64,000 nucleotides of DNA from Massilia sp. erpn (GTDB taxonomy: Bacteria > Pseudomonadota > Gammaproteobacteria > Burkholderiales > Burkholderiaceae_D): contig NZ_CP053748.1 of the NCBI RefSeq assembly GCF_024400215.1, positions 558,001-622,000 on the forward strand, read 5' to 3'. Positions within the stretch are counted from its first letter, which is position 1; every line of letters starts with the position of its first letter. Below, piece after piece: positions 48,510 through 59,272 of the stretch. The notes below the pieces were generated by a model. It worked only from the letters and a program-made list of their open reading frames with translations. It did no database searches and had not been told where the DNA came from. A program made the position numbers and the translations under genes.

Positions 48510-48905
48510 TCACGCCTGGGACGCCACCCAGACCAGGTTCCAAAGGTGGCCATCGATATCCTCGAACCCCTGGTCATACATGAAGCCGTGGTCCTCGGGC
48601 GGATGTGGCGTGCGGCCACCGGCGGCAACGGCCCTGGCGATCAGGCTGTCGACCTCTTCCCGGCTCTCGCAACTCAGGCAGATGATGACCTCGTTGGCCT
48701 CCTGCGCCTGCGCCAGGGGCTTGTCGATCAGCGACTTGAAGAAGGTTTCCGTCAACAGCATGGCATGGATGCCGTCGACGATGTTCATGAATACCGAGTG
48801 CTCGCCGCTGAATTGCGGATTGAAACTGAAGCCGAGCGCGGCAAAGAAGGCCTTGGATTTATCCAGATCCTTGACCGCCAGATTGAAGATAATTTCTTTT
48901 TTCAT
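48510..48905 (-). CDS. VOC-family (glyoxalase-like) protein
   Basis: 131 residues from ATG 48905 (GGAG 5 nt before). The betaalphabetabetabeta pattern is seen as IFNLAVKDLDKSKAFFAALGF and a C-terminal GFMYDQGFEDIDGHLWNLVW with the metal Glu/His region. Proteins of this subgroup (like YaeR/PhnB-type lactoylglutathione lyase relatives) have uncertain substrates. Monocistronic by spacing. Function unknown beyond the fold. Confidence 0.85.
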   Translation of the reverse strand: MKKEIIFNLAVKDLDKSKAFFAALGFSFNPQFSGEHSVFMNIVDGIHAMLLTETFFKSLIDKPLAQAQEANEVIICLSCESREEVDSLIARAVAAGGRTPHPPEDHGFMYDQGFEDIDGHLWNLVWVASQA

Positions 48906-49025
48906 GGCATCTCCATGGTAAAGGTGAATGAGCAACGGGGTGCTTCAACCTCACGACGGGCGACGATGCATGAATTCGACATGCGCGCGAAAAAATACTG
49001 CACTCATGGTACAGCCAACTTGCGC

Positions 49026-49391
49026 TCACTCCCACTCAAGCCAGGCCGGCGCGTCTCCATGGTTCACATAAAAGTAGGTAATAGCCTGGTAGCACTGCTC
49101 GACGTCTATGCACCATGACAATGGATATTCGTCCACCTGCCCGTTCGCCAGCCTGAATTTGCACACTTCGTCGCCCCGGTACTTGCCAGCCGAGCTGACT
49201 GAATCGTCTTCATTTTTCTGGTACATCAGCCACGCATTCTGCGCATTCCGCAACATGCACAGCATGGGACCGGATTCGATTGTTATCCACAATTCAAATT
49301 CCGGCACGGCATCGAAGCCGTTCAATGCTTCCTTCAGTTGTTCAAGAGACGTAATCGAAACAGTGCTGCCGTTGAAGAATATTTCTATCAT
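49026..49391 (-). CDS. Imm1-like immunity protein
   Basis: 121 residues of the Imm1 pattern: FELWITIESGPMLCMLRNAQNAWLMYQ, then an acidic loop (KNEDDSVSSAG), FRLANGQVDEYPLSW and a final PAWLEWE. Imm1 proteins neutralise toxins of polymorphic or contact-dependent systems, often nucleases or deaminases. No toxin, VgrG, Rhs or PAAR gene is in the window, so this is an orphan immunity gene, perhaps kept for protection from neighbours. AAAGG-like bases precede the ATG. Base composition is AT-richer than its surroundings, suggesting transfer. Confidence 0.7.
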   Translation of the reverse strand: MIEIFFNGSTVSITSLEQLKEALNGFDAVPEFELWITIESGPMLCMLRNAQNAWLMYQKNEDDSVSSAGKYRGDEVCKFRLANGQVDEYPLSWCIDVEQCYQAITYFYVNHGDAPAWLEWE

Positions 49392-49454
49392 CGTAAATTT
49401 TGTGGAAAGGAGGCTGCCATCTCACGCCCGCGCAAGCAGCAATCGCCGCTTTGA

Positions 49455-50111
49455 CTAATCCCTGCCTATCAAAGACTTCAATGAATTTCTGATTCCCGAG
49501 ACAACAGAATTGTGTTTCTCGAGAATCGCTTCGCCACGCTCAAATTTTTCAGGATTAAGGAAGAGCGACGGCAAGTCACACACTGCCACTCCTCGGCGCT
49601 TACGGCTAAGTATTTCGTCAGAATACCGTATAACGGCTTCGACGGAGCTTTTGATCCTGGGTGTGCTTGCGACCTTAAGCACGTCCCTAACGGCCTCTTT
49701 AAACTCCGCATGACTTGGCGCCTGCGACAAGACGGGGGCCGCAATCTGCGCCAACGGCGCCATATTCGGTGCGGGATTGCGATAGGCGACGAGCGTATCC
49801 AGTCCCATCAGCATCAGCGGCCCACCGGACTTCAGCCAAGCCGCCACACGCGGCCAAGGCGCGCCCAGCAGCGCAGCGCCACTGCCCCATTGGGAGGCCA
49901 CCGGAGAACCGACGTTAGCCTCCAGCCAATCCAAGGCCAAATCGCTGCCGGTGTAGGCTAGCAAGTGCGAGTTAGCAGAGCGTAAATTGCTGCTTTGCGC
50001 CGACAGCACTGCGCTGATCCAGCGAAATGCGTCATCGGGCGTCTGCGTCGCCAGCACCGTTGAGTACGGCTCATGCAGGGCGCGAGCATCGGCATGCTGG
50101 AGTTCGGTCAT
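49455..50111 (-). CDS. Protein of unknown function beside the Imm1 gene
   Basis: 218 residues from ATG 50111 (a TTG 6 bp earlier is less likely). No family recognised. The N-terminal half is helical (DDAFRWISAVLSAQSSNL, LALDWLEANVGSPV, RVAAWLKSGGPLMLMGLDTLVAYRNP) and the C-terminal half has charged helices (EFKEAVRDVLKVA, ILSRKRRGVAVCDLPSLF). No signal peptide or membrane span. No good Shine-Dalgarno. Placed 63 bp upstream of the Imm1 gene in the same direction, it could be a second immunity protein or a cargo gene of a lost toxin module. Confidence 0.6.
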   Translation of the reverse strand: MTELQHADARALHEPYSTVLATQTPDDAFRWISAVLSAQSSNLRSANSHLLAYTGSDLALDWLEANVGSPVASQWGSGAALLGAPWPRVAAWLKSGGPLMLMGLDTLVAYRNPAPNMAPLAQIAAPVLSQAPSHAEFKEAVRDVLKVASTPRIKSSVEAVIRYSDEILSRKRRGVAVCDLPSLFLNPEKFERGEAILEKHNSVVSGIRNSLKSLIGRD

Positions 50112-50192
50112 TTGCAATAGATTATTTAGGCAATGCCCTTATGGGGGCGGTTTCCGACCGGAAAGGACTTTAACTCATCTCAAAAGATGCTT

Positions 50193-50260
50193 ATGGGAAT
50201 TATAGACGATTATAATTTCATTATTACCAACAATGCAGCGGACTTCACGGCCCATTCATC
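50193..50260 (+). pseudogene. Scrap of a PIN-domain (VapC-like) toxin gene
   Basis: A short frame reads GIIDDYNFIITNNAADFTAH, which matches the DYxFVTNNAxDF stretch near the end of PIN-like toxin domains. The rest of the domain is absent on both sides, and no antitoxin is seen. The surrounding 257-bp gap is AT-rich. Only this fragment is recognisable; the match is short, so the call is tentative. Confidence 0.35.
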
Positions 50261-50368
50261 GCCCGTCGCAACCGGTCATCCTCAAAAAGTCACCATTCAT
50301 CGGATAGCGATACCGGTACAGGATGGCGCTTGATACAGTGGCGCCATCACCATTCTGTGGAGCACATT

Positions 50369-50650
50369 ATGAAAACGATCAACAAGACCTTCGGCGAATC
50401 CATGCGCGAGATCGGCGACGCCTTCCGCGGCTTCGCCCGCCACTGCCAGCGCGCGCTGGCGCGCATGTCCTGGCCAAGCCTGCTGGGCATGTGCGTCGTG
50501 CTGGCTCTGCTGATCACCATCCTGCCGCTGGCCCTGATGCTGTTCGCCTGCTTCCTGCTGCTCAAGCTGCTGGTCGGGAAAAATCCACCGCCGACGCGCC
50601 ACTTCCCGCGCCAACCTCACCAGCAGCAGCCGCATGAGGGGAGCAACTAA
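50369..50650 (+). CDS. Small membrane protein upstream of a LytS/LytTR pair
   Basis: 93 residues from ATG 50369 (GGAG upstream). A cationic amphipathic N-terminus (FGESMREIGDAFRGFARHCQRALARM) precedes one hydrophobic segment or hairpin (SLLGMCVVLALLITILPLAL / LFACFLLLKLLVG) and a Pro/His/Gln-rich tail. It ends 2 bp before the histidine kinase gene, so it is probably made with it and may help the kinase or be a small effector. No family recognised. Confidence 0.7.
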   Translation: MKTINKTFGESMREIGDAFRGFARHCQRALARMSWPSLLGMCVVLALLITILPLALMLFACFLLLKLLVGKNPPPTRHFPRQPHQQQPHEGSN

Positions 50651-50652
50651 AC

Positions 50653-51558
50653 ATGGCCCTGTCGCGCGCCAAAGGAGCACTCAGCTTCGTCCGCGAAGTC
50701 GGAGAAACCGCCAGCACCCTGTGGTGGGACTTCTTCGACTGGCTGGCCCAGGTTCCCCTGCGCCAGCTGGTCGTGACCTGGGTACTGGCTTTTCTACTGG
50801 CGTGCACCCCGGTGCTGCATCCGGAACAGGCGGCCGCCTTCGTGCTGATTTCCTGCGGACTGAAGGTGCTGGCGGGCGGCAAGCGCAAGGCGGAAATCGA
50901 GGCGCGCGCGGCCTCGGCCCAGGCCGGCACGGAAAGCATGGAGCGGCGCCTGGTCGAAGCCCAGATGGCCGCCCTGCAAGCTCAGGTCGAGCCGCATTTC
51001 CTGTTCAATACCCTGGCCCTGATCGGCCAGCTGATCGAAACCGATCCGCCGCAGGCCGCAAAAATCCACACCCACCTGATCGAATACCTGCGCTCCACCC
51101 TGCCGCAGATGAAGGCGCGCGGCAACGGCACGCTGCAAAAGCAGATCGTGCTGTCGCGCTCCTACCTGGCCATCATGCAGGCGCGCATGAAGGCGCGGCT
51201 GGCGGTGTCCATCGACGTGCCGCCCGAGCTGGAGAGCGCCACCTTCCCGCCCATGATGCTGCAGATCCTGATCGAAAATTCGATCAAGCATGGACTGGAG
51301 CCGAAGATCGAAGGCGGCCGCATCGATATCCGCGCCAGCGTCAACGGCAATATGCTGCAGGTCGATGTGCAGGATGACGGCGTCGGCTTCAATCTGCATG
51401 CGGCCGACGGCGTGGGTCTGACCAATGTGCGCGAACGCCTGCGCCTGGTGTACGGCAACCGCGCCGAGCTGGTGATCGAAACCCCGCTCGAAGGCGGTTG
51501 CCGCGCCTCGATCCGCGTCCCCTTCGCCCCCGATATTTTTGCCGAGCCCAAACCATGA
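50653..51558 (+). CDS. LytS/YehU-family sensor histidine kinase
   Basis: 301 residues. Two hydrophobic segments (about 36-75) but no large sensor domain; then a coiled-coil (AEIEARAASAQAG, MERRLVEAQMAALQAQ) and the His_kinase domain with H115 in QVEPHFLFNTLALI. The ATPase part has ILIENSIKHGLEPK and QDDGVGFNL, with GLTNVRERL. It overlaps the response regulator by ATGA. Likely senses something in the membrane or via the small protein upstream. Confidence 0.9.
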   Translation: MALSRAKGALSFVREVGETASTLWWDFFDWLAQVPLRQLVVTWVLAFLLACTPVLHPEQAAAFVLISCGLKVLAGGKRKAEIEARAASAQAGTESMERRLVEAQMAALQAQVEPHFLFNTLALIGQLIETDPPQAAKIHTHLIEYLRSTLPQMKARGNGTLQKQIVLSRSYLAIMQARMKARLAVSIDVPPELESATFPPMMLQILIENSIKHGLEPKIEGGRIDIRASVNGNMLQVDVQDDGVGFNLHAADGVGLTNVRERLRLVYGNRAELVIETPLEGGCRASIRVPFAPDIFAEPKP

Positions 51559-52319
51559 GCCATCCCCGCGCCACCGCCCTGATCGCCGACGATGAAGAAC
51601 CCATGCGCGACCTGCTGCGCAGCCGCCTGCGCGAAGCCTGGCCCGAGCTGGAGATCGTGGCCGAGGCGGCCAACGGCATCGAAGCCATTGCGCTGGCCGG
51701 CCAGCATCAACCCGACATCGTCTTCCTCGATATCCGCATGCCCGGCCTGTCCGGCATCGAAGCGGCGCGCATGCTGTTCAACCGCTGCCATATCGTCTTT
51801 ATCACCGCTTATGACCAGTACGCGATTGAAGCGTTTGAACAGGGTGCGCTCGACTACCTGCTGAAACCGGCCGGCGGCGAACGTCTGAAGACCACCTGCA
51901 CCCGCCTGCAGGCAAGGCTGGGACAACAGCCGGATAATATCGAGCGCCAGCTCAGCCAGCTGCTGCAGAAAAACCAGCCCGCCAAAGCGGCCGAGTATTT
52001 GCACTGGATTCAGGCCCAGGTCGGCAACAGCCTGCGCATGATCAGCACGCGCGAAATCCTGTTCTTCCGCGCCGATGAAAAATACACGCGGGTGCAGACG
52101 GCGCAGGGCGAAGTCCTGATCCGCAAGACGCTGAAAGAACTGGAAGAGGAACTCGATCCCAATGAATTCTGGCGCATCCACCGCTCCACCCTGGTGCGCG
52201 TGGACGCCATCAGCGAAGTCACCCGCGACTTGCGCGGGCGGCAGATGGTGCGCGTGAAAAACTTCCCCGAAGAGCTCGAAGTCAGCCGAGGCAACACCCA
52301 TTTATTCCAGCAAATGTAG
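51555..52319 (+). CDS. LytTR-family response regulator
   Basis: 254 residues: receiver domain with acidic pocket D12/D13 and phosphoacceptor D59 (IVFLDIRMPG), a helical linker, and a C-terminal LytTR DNA-binding domain (about 150-254: MISTREILFFRADEKYT, LKELEEELDPNEFWRIHRSTLVRVDAI). Start chosen at the ATGA overlap with the kinase gene; an earlier in-frame start would run inside it. Controls targets unknown; such pairs often regulate virulence, exopolysaccharide or autolysis genes. Confidence 0.93.
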   Translation: MSHPRATALIADDEEPMRDLLRSRLREAWPELEIVAEAANGIEAIALAGQHQPDIVFLDIRMPGLSGIEAARMLFNRCHIVFITAYDQYAIEAFEQGALDYLLKPAGGERLKTTCTRLQARLGQQPDNIERQLSQLLQKNQPAKAAEYLHWIQAQVGNSLRMISTREILFFRADEKYTRVQTAQGEVLIRKTLKELEEELDPNEFWRIHRSTLVRVDAISEVTRDLRGRQMVRVKNFPEELEVSRGNTHLFQQM

Positions 52320-52440
52320 CGCCTTGCTGAGTTGCGCGCGCGCCGCTTGCCGCCTCCTCCCCGCTAGGCTATATTGCCTGAACCCCGCCCGCCATACCCC
52401 CGCAATGCCGCCCCCAACCACATTGATCTGGGAGAGAAGC

Positions 52441-52869
52441 ATGTCGAACATTCCGAAAGAAACGCGCGCCACCATCATGCCCTGCATGCGCTACCGCGAC
52501 GCACCCGGCGCCATCGACTGGCTATGCAGCACCTTGGGTTTTGAAGCCTCGCTCGTGGTACCGAACGAGGACGGCTCCATCGCCCACGCCCAGCTTTCCT
52601 ACGGCAACGGCATGGTGATGCTCGGTTCCATTTTCGACACCGAGTACGGCAGGCTGATGAAACAGCCCGGCGAGATCGGCATGGCCGTCACCCAGAGCGC
52701 CTACCTGGTGGTGAACAATGCCGACGAGGTCTATGAACGCGCCCTGAGGGCAGGTGCGCCGATTCTGATGGAATTAAAGGACGAGGACTACGGCGGCCGC
52801 GGCTTCACCCTGCGCGACCCCGAAGGCCATGTATGGAGTATCGGAACCTACGATCCCTGGAAACAGTAA
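52441..52869 (+). CDS. VOC-family (PhnB/glyoxalase-like) protein
   Basis: 142 residues from ATG 52441 (GGAGAG 9 nt upstream). VOC fold: TIMPCMRYRDAPGAIDWL, LGFEASLVVPNEDGSIAHAQLSYGNGMVML and GRGFTLRDPEGHVWSIGTYDPW, the last holding metal-site residues. This subtype (glyoxalase/bleomycin-resistance-like) commonly acts on small electrophiles or binds ligands. Convergent with the deaminase gene 4 bp away; no operon partner. Confidence 0.85.
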   Translation: MSNIPKETRATIMPCMRYRDAPGAIDWLCSTLGFEASLVVPNEDGSIAHAQLSYGNGMVMLGSIFDTEYGRLMKQPGEIGMAVTQSAYLVVNNADEVYERALRAGAPILMELKDEDYGGRGFTLRDPEGHVWSIGTYDPWKQ

Positions 52870-52873
52870 GGGC

Positions 52874-54492
<1,619 letters not shown>

Positions 54493-54500
54493 GCTTGATC

Positions 54501-55823
54501 TCAAGGACGGATAGTGCGGTAGACGATAGGGTTGGCGGCTGGCGCGGCGTCGGCGATTTCATACGCGGCCTGCACTTCGCGCACGGCCTGTTCGGCGGCG
54601 GCCTGGGTGCGGGCATGCACGGTGGCCATCGGCTGGCCGGCTTGCAGCGGCTGGCCCAGTTCCACCAAGTCGGTCAGGCCGACGGCGAAGTCGATGGCAT
54701 CGCTCGGACGGCGGCGTCCACCGCCCAGCGCAACCACGGCCAGACCCAGGCCACGGCAATCGGTCTTGGCGGCGAAGCCGGCGCGCGGCGCAGGCACCGG
54801 CAGCACGATTGGCGCTTTTTCCAGATGCTTGTCCATGTTTTCCACCAGGTCGGCCGGGCCGCCCAGGGCCGTCACCATGCGTGCGAAGCGCTCGGCGGCG
54901 GCGCCGGAGTCGAGTGCCGCCTGCAGCTTGGCGCGGGCGTCGGCTTCGTTGGCGGCCAGCTTGCCCATCACCAGCATTTCGGCGCACAGGGCCATCGTCA
55001 CTTCGTGCAGGCGGGCCGGGCGGAATTTACCGGTCAGGTAGTCGATCGCGCCGCGCACTTCGACCGCGTTACCAGCCCATGGCGACAGCGATTCGTTCAT
55101 ATCGGTCAGCAGGGCCGAAGTCAGGGTGCCGGCGCCATTGCCGACCTTGACGATGCTCTCCGCCAGTTCCACCGATTTCTCGTAGGTCGGCATGAAGGCG
55201 CCGCTGCCCGCTTTCACGTCCATGGCCAGCACGTCCAGGCCGGCCGCCAGTTTCTTGGACAGGATGGAGCCGGTGATCATGGCCACCGATTCCACCGTCG
55301 CGGTGACGTCGCGGATCGAGTAGAAGCGCTTGTCGGACGGCGCCAGCGAAGCGGTCTGGCCGATGATGGCCACGCCCACGTCCTGCACCACTTTGCGGAA
55401 CAGGGTGTTGTCCGGCACGGTGCAGTAGCCGGGAATGGAATCGAATTTATCCAGGGTGCCGCCGGTGTGGCCCAGGCCACGGCCGGAGATCATCGGCACG
55501 AAGCCGCCGCAGGCTGCGATCATCGGGCCAAGCATCAGGGATACCACGTCGCCCACGCCGCCGGTGGAGTGCTTGTCCATCACCGGGCCTGGCAGGTTCA
55601 GCGATTTCCAGTCCAGCACTTCGCCGGAATCGCGCATGGCCAGGGTAAAGGCCACGCGTTCATCCATGTTCATATCGTTGAAGAAGACGGCCATCGCCAG
55701 CGCGGCGATCTGGCCTTCGCTGACACTGCCATCGGTGATGCCGCGCACGAAAAATTGAATCTCTTCAGCGCTCATTACACCGCCATCGCGCTTCTTGCGG
55801 ATGATTTCCTGGGTCAGAAACAT
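54501..55823 (-). CDS. deoA: Thymidine phosphorylase
   Basis: 440 residues, the usual length. Signature [19 protein letters not shown] with KHSTGG for phosphate, [15 protein letters not shown] and [10 protein letters not shown], then the C-terminal PYNP domain ([15 protein letters not shown]). It cleaves thymidine or deoxyuridine with phosphate to base plus 2-deoxyribose 1-phosphate. Genes for DeoB and DeoC in the same operon degrade that sugar. GGAG-like bases are absent but AT-rich sequence precedes the ATG. Confidence 0.96.
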   Translation of the reverse strand: MFLTQEIIRKKRDGGVMSAEEIQFFVRGITDGSVSEGQIAALAMAVFFNDMNMDERVAFTLAMRDSGEVLDWKSLNLPGPVMDKHSTGGVGDVVSLMLGPMIAACGGFVPMISGRGLGHTGGTLDKFDSIPGYCTVPDNTLFRKVVQDVGVAIIGQTASLAPSDKRFYSIRDVTATVESVAMITGSILSKKLAAGLDVLAMDVKAGSGAFMPTYEKSVELAESIVKVGNGAGTLTSALLTDMNESLSPWAGNAVEVRGAIDYLTGKFRPARLHEVTMALCAEMLVMGKLAANEADARAKLQAALDSGAAAERFARMVTALGGPADLVENMDKHLEKAPIVLPVPAPRAGFAAKTDCRGLGLAVVALGGGRRRPSDAIDFAVGLTDLVELGQPLQAGQPMATVHARTQAAAEQAVREVQAAYEIADAAPAANPIVYRTIRP

Positions 55824-55851
55824 ATTTACTCTCTTGTGTTGAAAGGTACTT

Positions 55852-55883
55852 GGGCCGCAGCCCGGTTTCCCGGACTGCGGCCC
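55852..55883. promoter_or_regulatory. Intercistronic hairpin between ALDH and deoA
   Basis: GGGCCGCAG (55852-55860) and CTGCGGCCC (55875-55883) with an inner CCGG/CCGG pairing. It lies between two genes of one operon without a U-tract, so it may set relative expression by RNA stability or processing. Confidence 0.5.
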
Positions 55884-55909
55884 CTTGGATCAACGTATTT
55901 TGTTAAGAC

Positions 55910-58294
55910 TTATACGCCGTATGGAATCCAGATATTTTTCACTTGCGACGCATGCGCCAGCACGGCACGGCCACCCGCTTGCGCGGTGCTGTACCAGTCG
56001 CGGCCCTTGGCGCCACCGGTCCAGGTGCGCTTCAGCGAAGCGGCCGACAGGCGTTCCACTTCGGCGCAGCCTTCGGCCGAACCGTCGTGGCGCCATACCG
56101 CGTCCACATCGGCGTGCGAAGCCAGGGTGCGCGCCAGCTCGTCGGCGCTGCCGGTAACGATGTTCACCACGCCGCCCGGCAGGTCCGACGTATCGAAGAC
56201 CTGATACAGATCGGTGGCCGACAGCGGATGCGCCTCGGAAGGCACGACCACCACGCGGTTGCCCACGGCGATGGCCGGAGCGACCAGGGAGATCAGGCCG
56301 AGCAGCGGATTCTCGTTCGGGCAGACCACGCCGATCACGCCGATGGCTTCATTCAAGGCCACGGTGATGCCATGCATCGGCGGCTGGTGCGCCAGGCCGT
56401 CGTATTTATCGGCCCAGGCCGCCCAGTAGAACAGGCGCTCGATGGAAGCCTGCACTTCCTTCTCGGGATTCTTGGCGCCGGTCATGGCGCCGATGCGGGC
56501 CGCGAATTCCTCGCCGCGTGCGGCCAGGTTTTCGGCGATGTAGTACAGCACCTGGGCGCGGTTGGGCGCGGTGGCCTTGGTCCAGCCGGCGGCCTTGTGC
56601 GCGGCTTCCACGGCGTTGCGGATGTCCTTGCGGTTGCCTTCGCCCACTTCGGCGATGAACTTGCCGTCGGCGCCATGCACGGCGCGGCTGTAGGCGCCGT
56701 CAGGGCGGGCCTGCTTGCCGCCGATGTACAGCTTGGCGGTGCGGTCGATGGCGAATGGATCGGCGGAAGCGGCAGGTGCTGCCTTGGCCTTGGATTTCTC
56801 CACCACCGGCGCGGCGGGACGCGCATCTTCCGACACCGGCACCAGGTATTCGTACATGCCTTCGCGGCCGCCCTCGCGGCCATAGCCGGATTCGCGGTAG
56901 CCGCCGAAGCCGCAAGCGGCGTCGAACTGGTTGGCGGTATTGATCCACACCACGCCGGCCTTGATCTGCGGCGCCACGTCGAGCGCGAGCGAAATGTTTT
57001 CGGTCCAGACGCAGGAAGCCAGGCCGTAGACGGTGTTGTTCGCCAGCTGCACCGCTTCAGCCGGGGTGCGGAAGCTCATCGCCACCAGCACGGGGCCAAA
57101 GATTTCGGCCTGCGACACGGCGGCGGCGGTCGATGCGCCGGTGATCAGGGTCGGCGGGAACCAGGAACCGTCGGCCGGGATTTCGCAGCCGGCAGGCTGG
57201 TACACGGTGCAGCCTTCGGCGCGCGCCGAGTCCACCAGGGCAGCGATGCGCTGGCGCTGGACCGGATCGACCAGGGCACCGATGTCCATCGATTTATCCA
57301 GCGGCGAACCGAGACGCAGATGGTCCATGCGGGCGCGCAGCTTGGCGAGGAAGCGCTGTTCCACCGATTCCTGCACCAGCAGGCGCGAACCGGCGCAGCA
57401 GACCTGACCCTGGTTGAACCAGATCGAGTCGACCAGGCCTTCGACGGCGGCGTCCAGGTCGGCGTCTTCGAAGACGATGAAGGGCGATTTTCCGCCCAGT
57501 TCCAGCGACAGCTTCTTGCCGCTGCCGGCGGTGGCTTCGCGGATCAGGCGGCCCACTTCGGTGGAGCCGGTGAAGGCCAGCTTGTCGATGCCCTCATGCT
57601 TGACGATGGCTTCGCCCACGCGGCCATCACCGGTGACGATGTTGACCACGCCGGCCGGCACGCCAGCCTGCACGCAGATCTCGGCGAACAGCATGGCGGT
57701 CAGCGAAGTGAATTCGGCCGGTTTGAAGACCACGGTATTGCCCGCGGCCAGGGCCGGTGCGATTTTCCACGCCAGCATCAGCAGCGGGAAGTTCCACGGC
57801 ACGATCTGGCCCACCACACCCACCGCACGGTGGCCGGCGAATTCCTCGTCCTGCAGCTGGGCCCAGCCGGCGTGGTAGTAGAAGTGGCGCGCCACCAGCG
57901 GCAGGTCGGCGTCGCGGGTTTCGCGGATAGTCTTGCCGTTGTCCAGGGTTTCCAGCACGGCGAACAGGCGCGCATGCTTCTGCATCAGGCGGGCGATGGC
58001 GTACAGCACGCGCGCGCGGCCATGGCCGCCCAGCGCTTGCCAGCCCGGCTGGGCGCGGCGCGCGGCCTGCACGGCGCGTTCCACGTCGTCGCTCGTGGCC
58101 TGAGTCAGTTCGGCCAGTTGCTTGCCGTCGGCCGGATTGGTGGAGGCGAACAGCTCGCCCGGCTCGCTCCAGGTATTGTCGATGAACAGGCCGAATGTGC
58201 GGGAACGCTGTTCCAGCCAGGCTTGCGCTTCTTTCGTGCCTTCTGGTGCTGGGCCGTAGTCCATGGTCTTGAGAATCTCGTTAATAGTTGGCAT
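55910..58294 (-). CDS. Two-domain aldehyde dehydrogenase (ALDH16-like)
   Basis: 794 residues, two ALDH domains in tandem. Domain 1 (about 30-500) is complete: NAD-binding WNFPLLMLAWKIAPALAAGN, LELGGKSPFIV with the Glu, and catalytic Cys in NQGQVCCAGSR. A Lys/Ala-rich linker follows. Domain 2 (about 540-794) keeps the fold (ALNEAIGVIGVVCPNENPLLG) but has no catalytic Cys block, as in ALDH16 proteins. DeoC, encoded 15 bp upstream, makes acetaldehyde plus glyceraldehyde 3-phosphate, so acetaldehyde is the likely substrate; substrate transfer between DeoC and ALDH is possible. Linkers and domain pairing point to an oligomeric role for domain 2. Confidence 0.88.
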   Translation of the reverse strand: MPTINEILKTMDYGPAPEGTKEAQAWLEQRSRTFGLFIDNTWSEPGELFASTNPADGKQLAELTQATSDDVERAVQAARRAQPGWQALGGHGRARVLYAIARLMQKHARLFAVLETLDNGKTIRETRDADLPLVARHFYYHAGWAQLQDEEFAGHRAVGVVGQIVPWNFPLLMLAWKIAPALAAGNTVVFKPAEFTSLTAMLFAEICVQAGVPAGVVNIVTGDGRVGEAIVKHEGIDKLAFTGSTEVGRLIREATAGSGKKLSLELGGKSPFIVFEDADLDAAVEGLVDSIWFNQGQVCCAGSRLLVQESVEQRFLAKLRARMDHLRLGSPLDKSMDIGALVDPVQRQRIAALVDSARAEGCTVYQPAGCEIPADGSWFPPTLITGASTAAAVSQAEIFGPVLVAMSFRTPAEAVQLANNTVYGLASCVWTENISLALDVAPQIKAGVVWINTANQFDAACGFGGYRESGYGREGGREGMYEYLVPVSEDARPAAPVVEKSKAKAAPAASADPFAIDRTAKLYIGGKQARPDGAYSRAVHGADGKFIAEVGEGNRKDIRNAVEAAHKAAGWTKATAPNRAQVLYYIAENLAARGEEFAARIGAMTGAKNPEKEVQASIERLFYWAAWADKYDGLAHQPPMHGITVALNEAIGVIGVVCPNENPLLGLISLVAPAIAVGNRVVVVPSEAHPLSATDLYQVFDTSDLPGGVVNIVTGSADELARTLASHADVDAVWRHDGSAEGCAEVERLSAASLKRTWTGGAKGRDWYSTAQAGGRAVLAHASQVKNIWIPYGV

Positions 58295-58309
58295 GACGAA
58301 TCCGTATTC

Positions 58310-59272
58310 TTAGGGTTGCGCGTGGCGGTGGGCGGCCGAGTAGTTGCCGGTGACGTAGTGTTCGAGCTGGCGCTCGATATCGGTCAGCAGGCTCGATGCG
58401 CCGATGCGGAACAGATGCGGTTCCAGCCATTCATTGCCCAGCTCTTCCTTCATCACGGTCAGGTATTGCAGCGCCGACTTGGCGGTGCTCACGCCGCCGG
58501 CCGGCTTGTAGCCAACCATGAAGCCGGTCTGCTCGTAGTATTCGCGGATGGCGCGCACCATCACCAGCGACACCGGAATGGTGGCGTTCACGCCTTCCTT
58601 GCCGGTCGAGGTCTTGATGAAATCGGCGCCGGCCATCATGCAAACCCACGATGCTTTCGCCACGTTTTCCAGCGTGACCAGATCGCCGGTCGCCAGGATC
58701 GCCTTCACGTGCGCTTCGCCGCAAGCCTTGCGGTAAGCCAGCATCTCGTCGTACAGGGCTTGCCAGTTGCCGGTCAGGACGTGCTGGCGGGTGATCACGA
58801 TGTCGATCTCGGAAGCACCGGCGGCCACGCTCAGCTCGATCTCGCGCACCTTGGTTTCCATGCTGCTCAGGCCAGCCGGGAAGGCGGTGGAGACAGCGGC
58901 GATCGGCAGGCGGCCTTGCAGCACCGGCACGGCGTGCTGGATCATCTCGTGATAGACGCAGACCGCGCCCGTGGTCAGATTCAGATCCTGCACGCCCAGC
59001 GCGTCCACCAGGTCGGCGCGCAGCGGACGCATGGCCTTGCGGCACAGACGCTCGACGCGGCCTGGCGTATCGTCGCCGGCCAGGGTGGTGAGATCGATCA
59101 CGCTGATGGCTTTCAGCAGCCAGGCGGCCTGGTATTCCTTCTTGACGCTGCGGCGGTTGGCCAGACTGGCGGCGCGGCGGTCGGTGGCGGCCTTGTTGAC
59201 GTGGATGTGGTTCAGCCAGCCGAGATCGAGGCCGACTGCCTCGTTACGCTTGAAGTCGGGGGAGATGCTCAT
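58310..59272 (-). CDS. deoC: Deoxyribose-phosphate aldolase
   Basis: 320 residues from ATG 59272, whose ATGA overlaps the deoB stop. Class I aldolase with Schiff-base Lys in ADFIKTSTGKEG and a second Lys in GYKPAGGVSTAK; EIDIVITRQHVLTGNW and TLENVAKASW complete the pattern. It splits 2-deoxyribose 5-phosphate into acetaldehyde and glyceraldehyde 3-phosphate. The N-terminal about 60 residues (including NRRSVKKEYQAAWLLKA) resemble the longer DeoC class found in eukaryotes and some bacteria. Confidence 0.95.
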   Translation of the reverse strand: MSISPDFKRNEAVGLDLGWLNHIHVNKAATDRRAASLANRRSVKKEYQAAWLLKAISVIDLTTLAGDDTPGRVERLCRKAMRPLRADLVDALGVQDLNLTTGAVCVYHEMIQHAVPVLQGRLPIAAVSTAFPAGLSSMETKVREIELSVAAGASEIDIVITRQHVLTGNWQALYDEMLAYRKACGEAHVKAILATGDLVTLENVAKASWVCMMAGADFIKTSTGKEGVNATIPVSLVMVRAIREYYEQTGFMVGYKPAGGVSTAKSALQYLTVMKEELGNEWLEPHLFRIGASSLLTDIERQLEHYVTGNYSAAHRHAQP

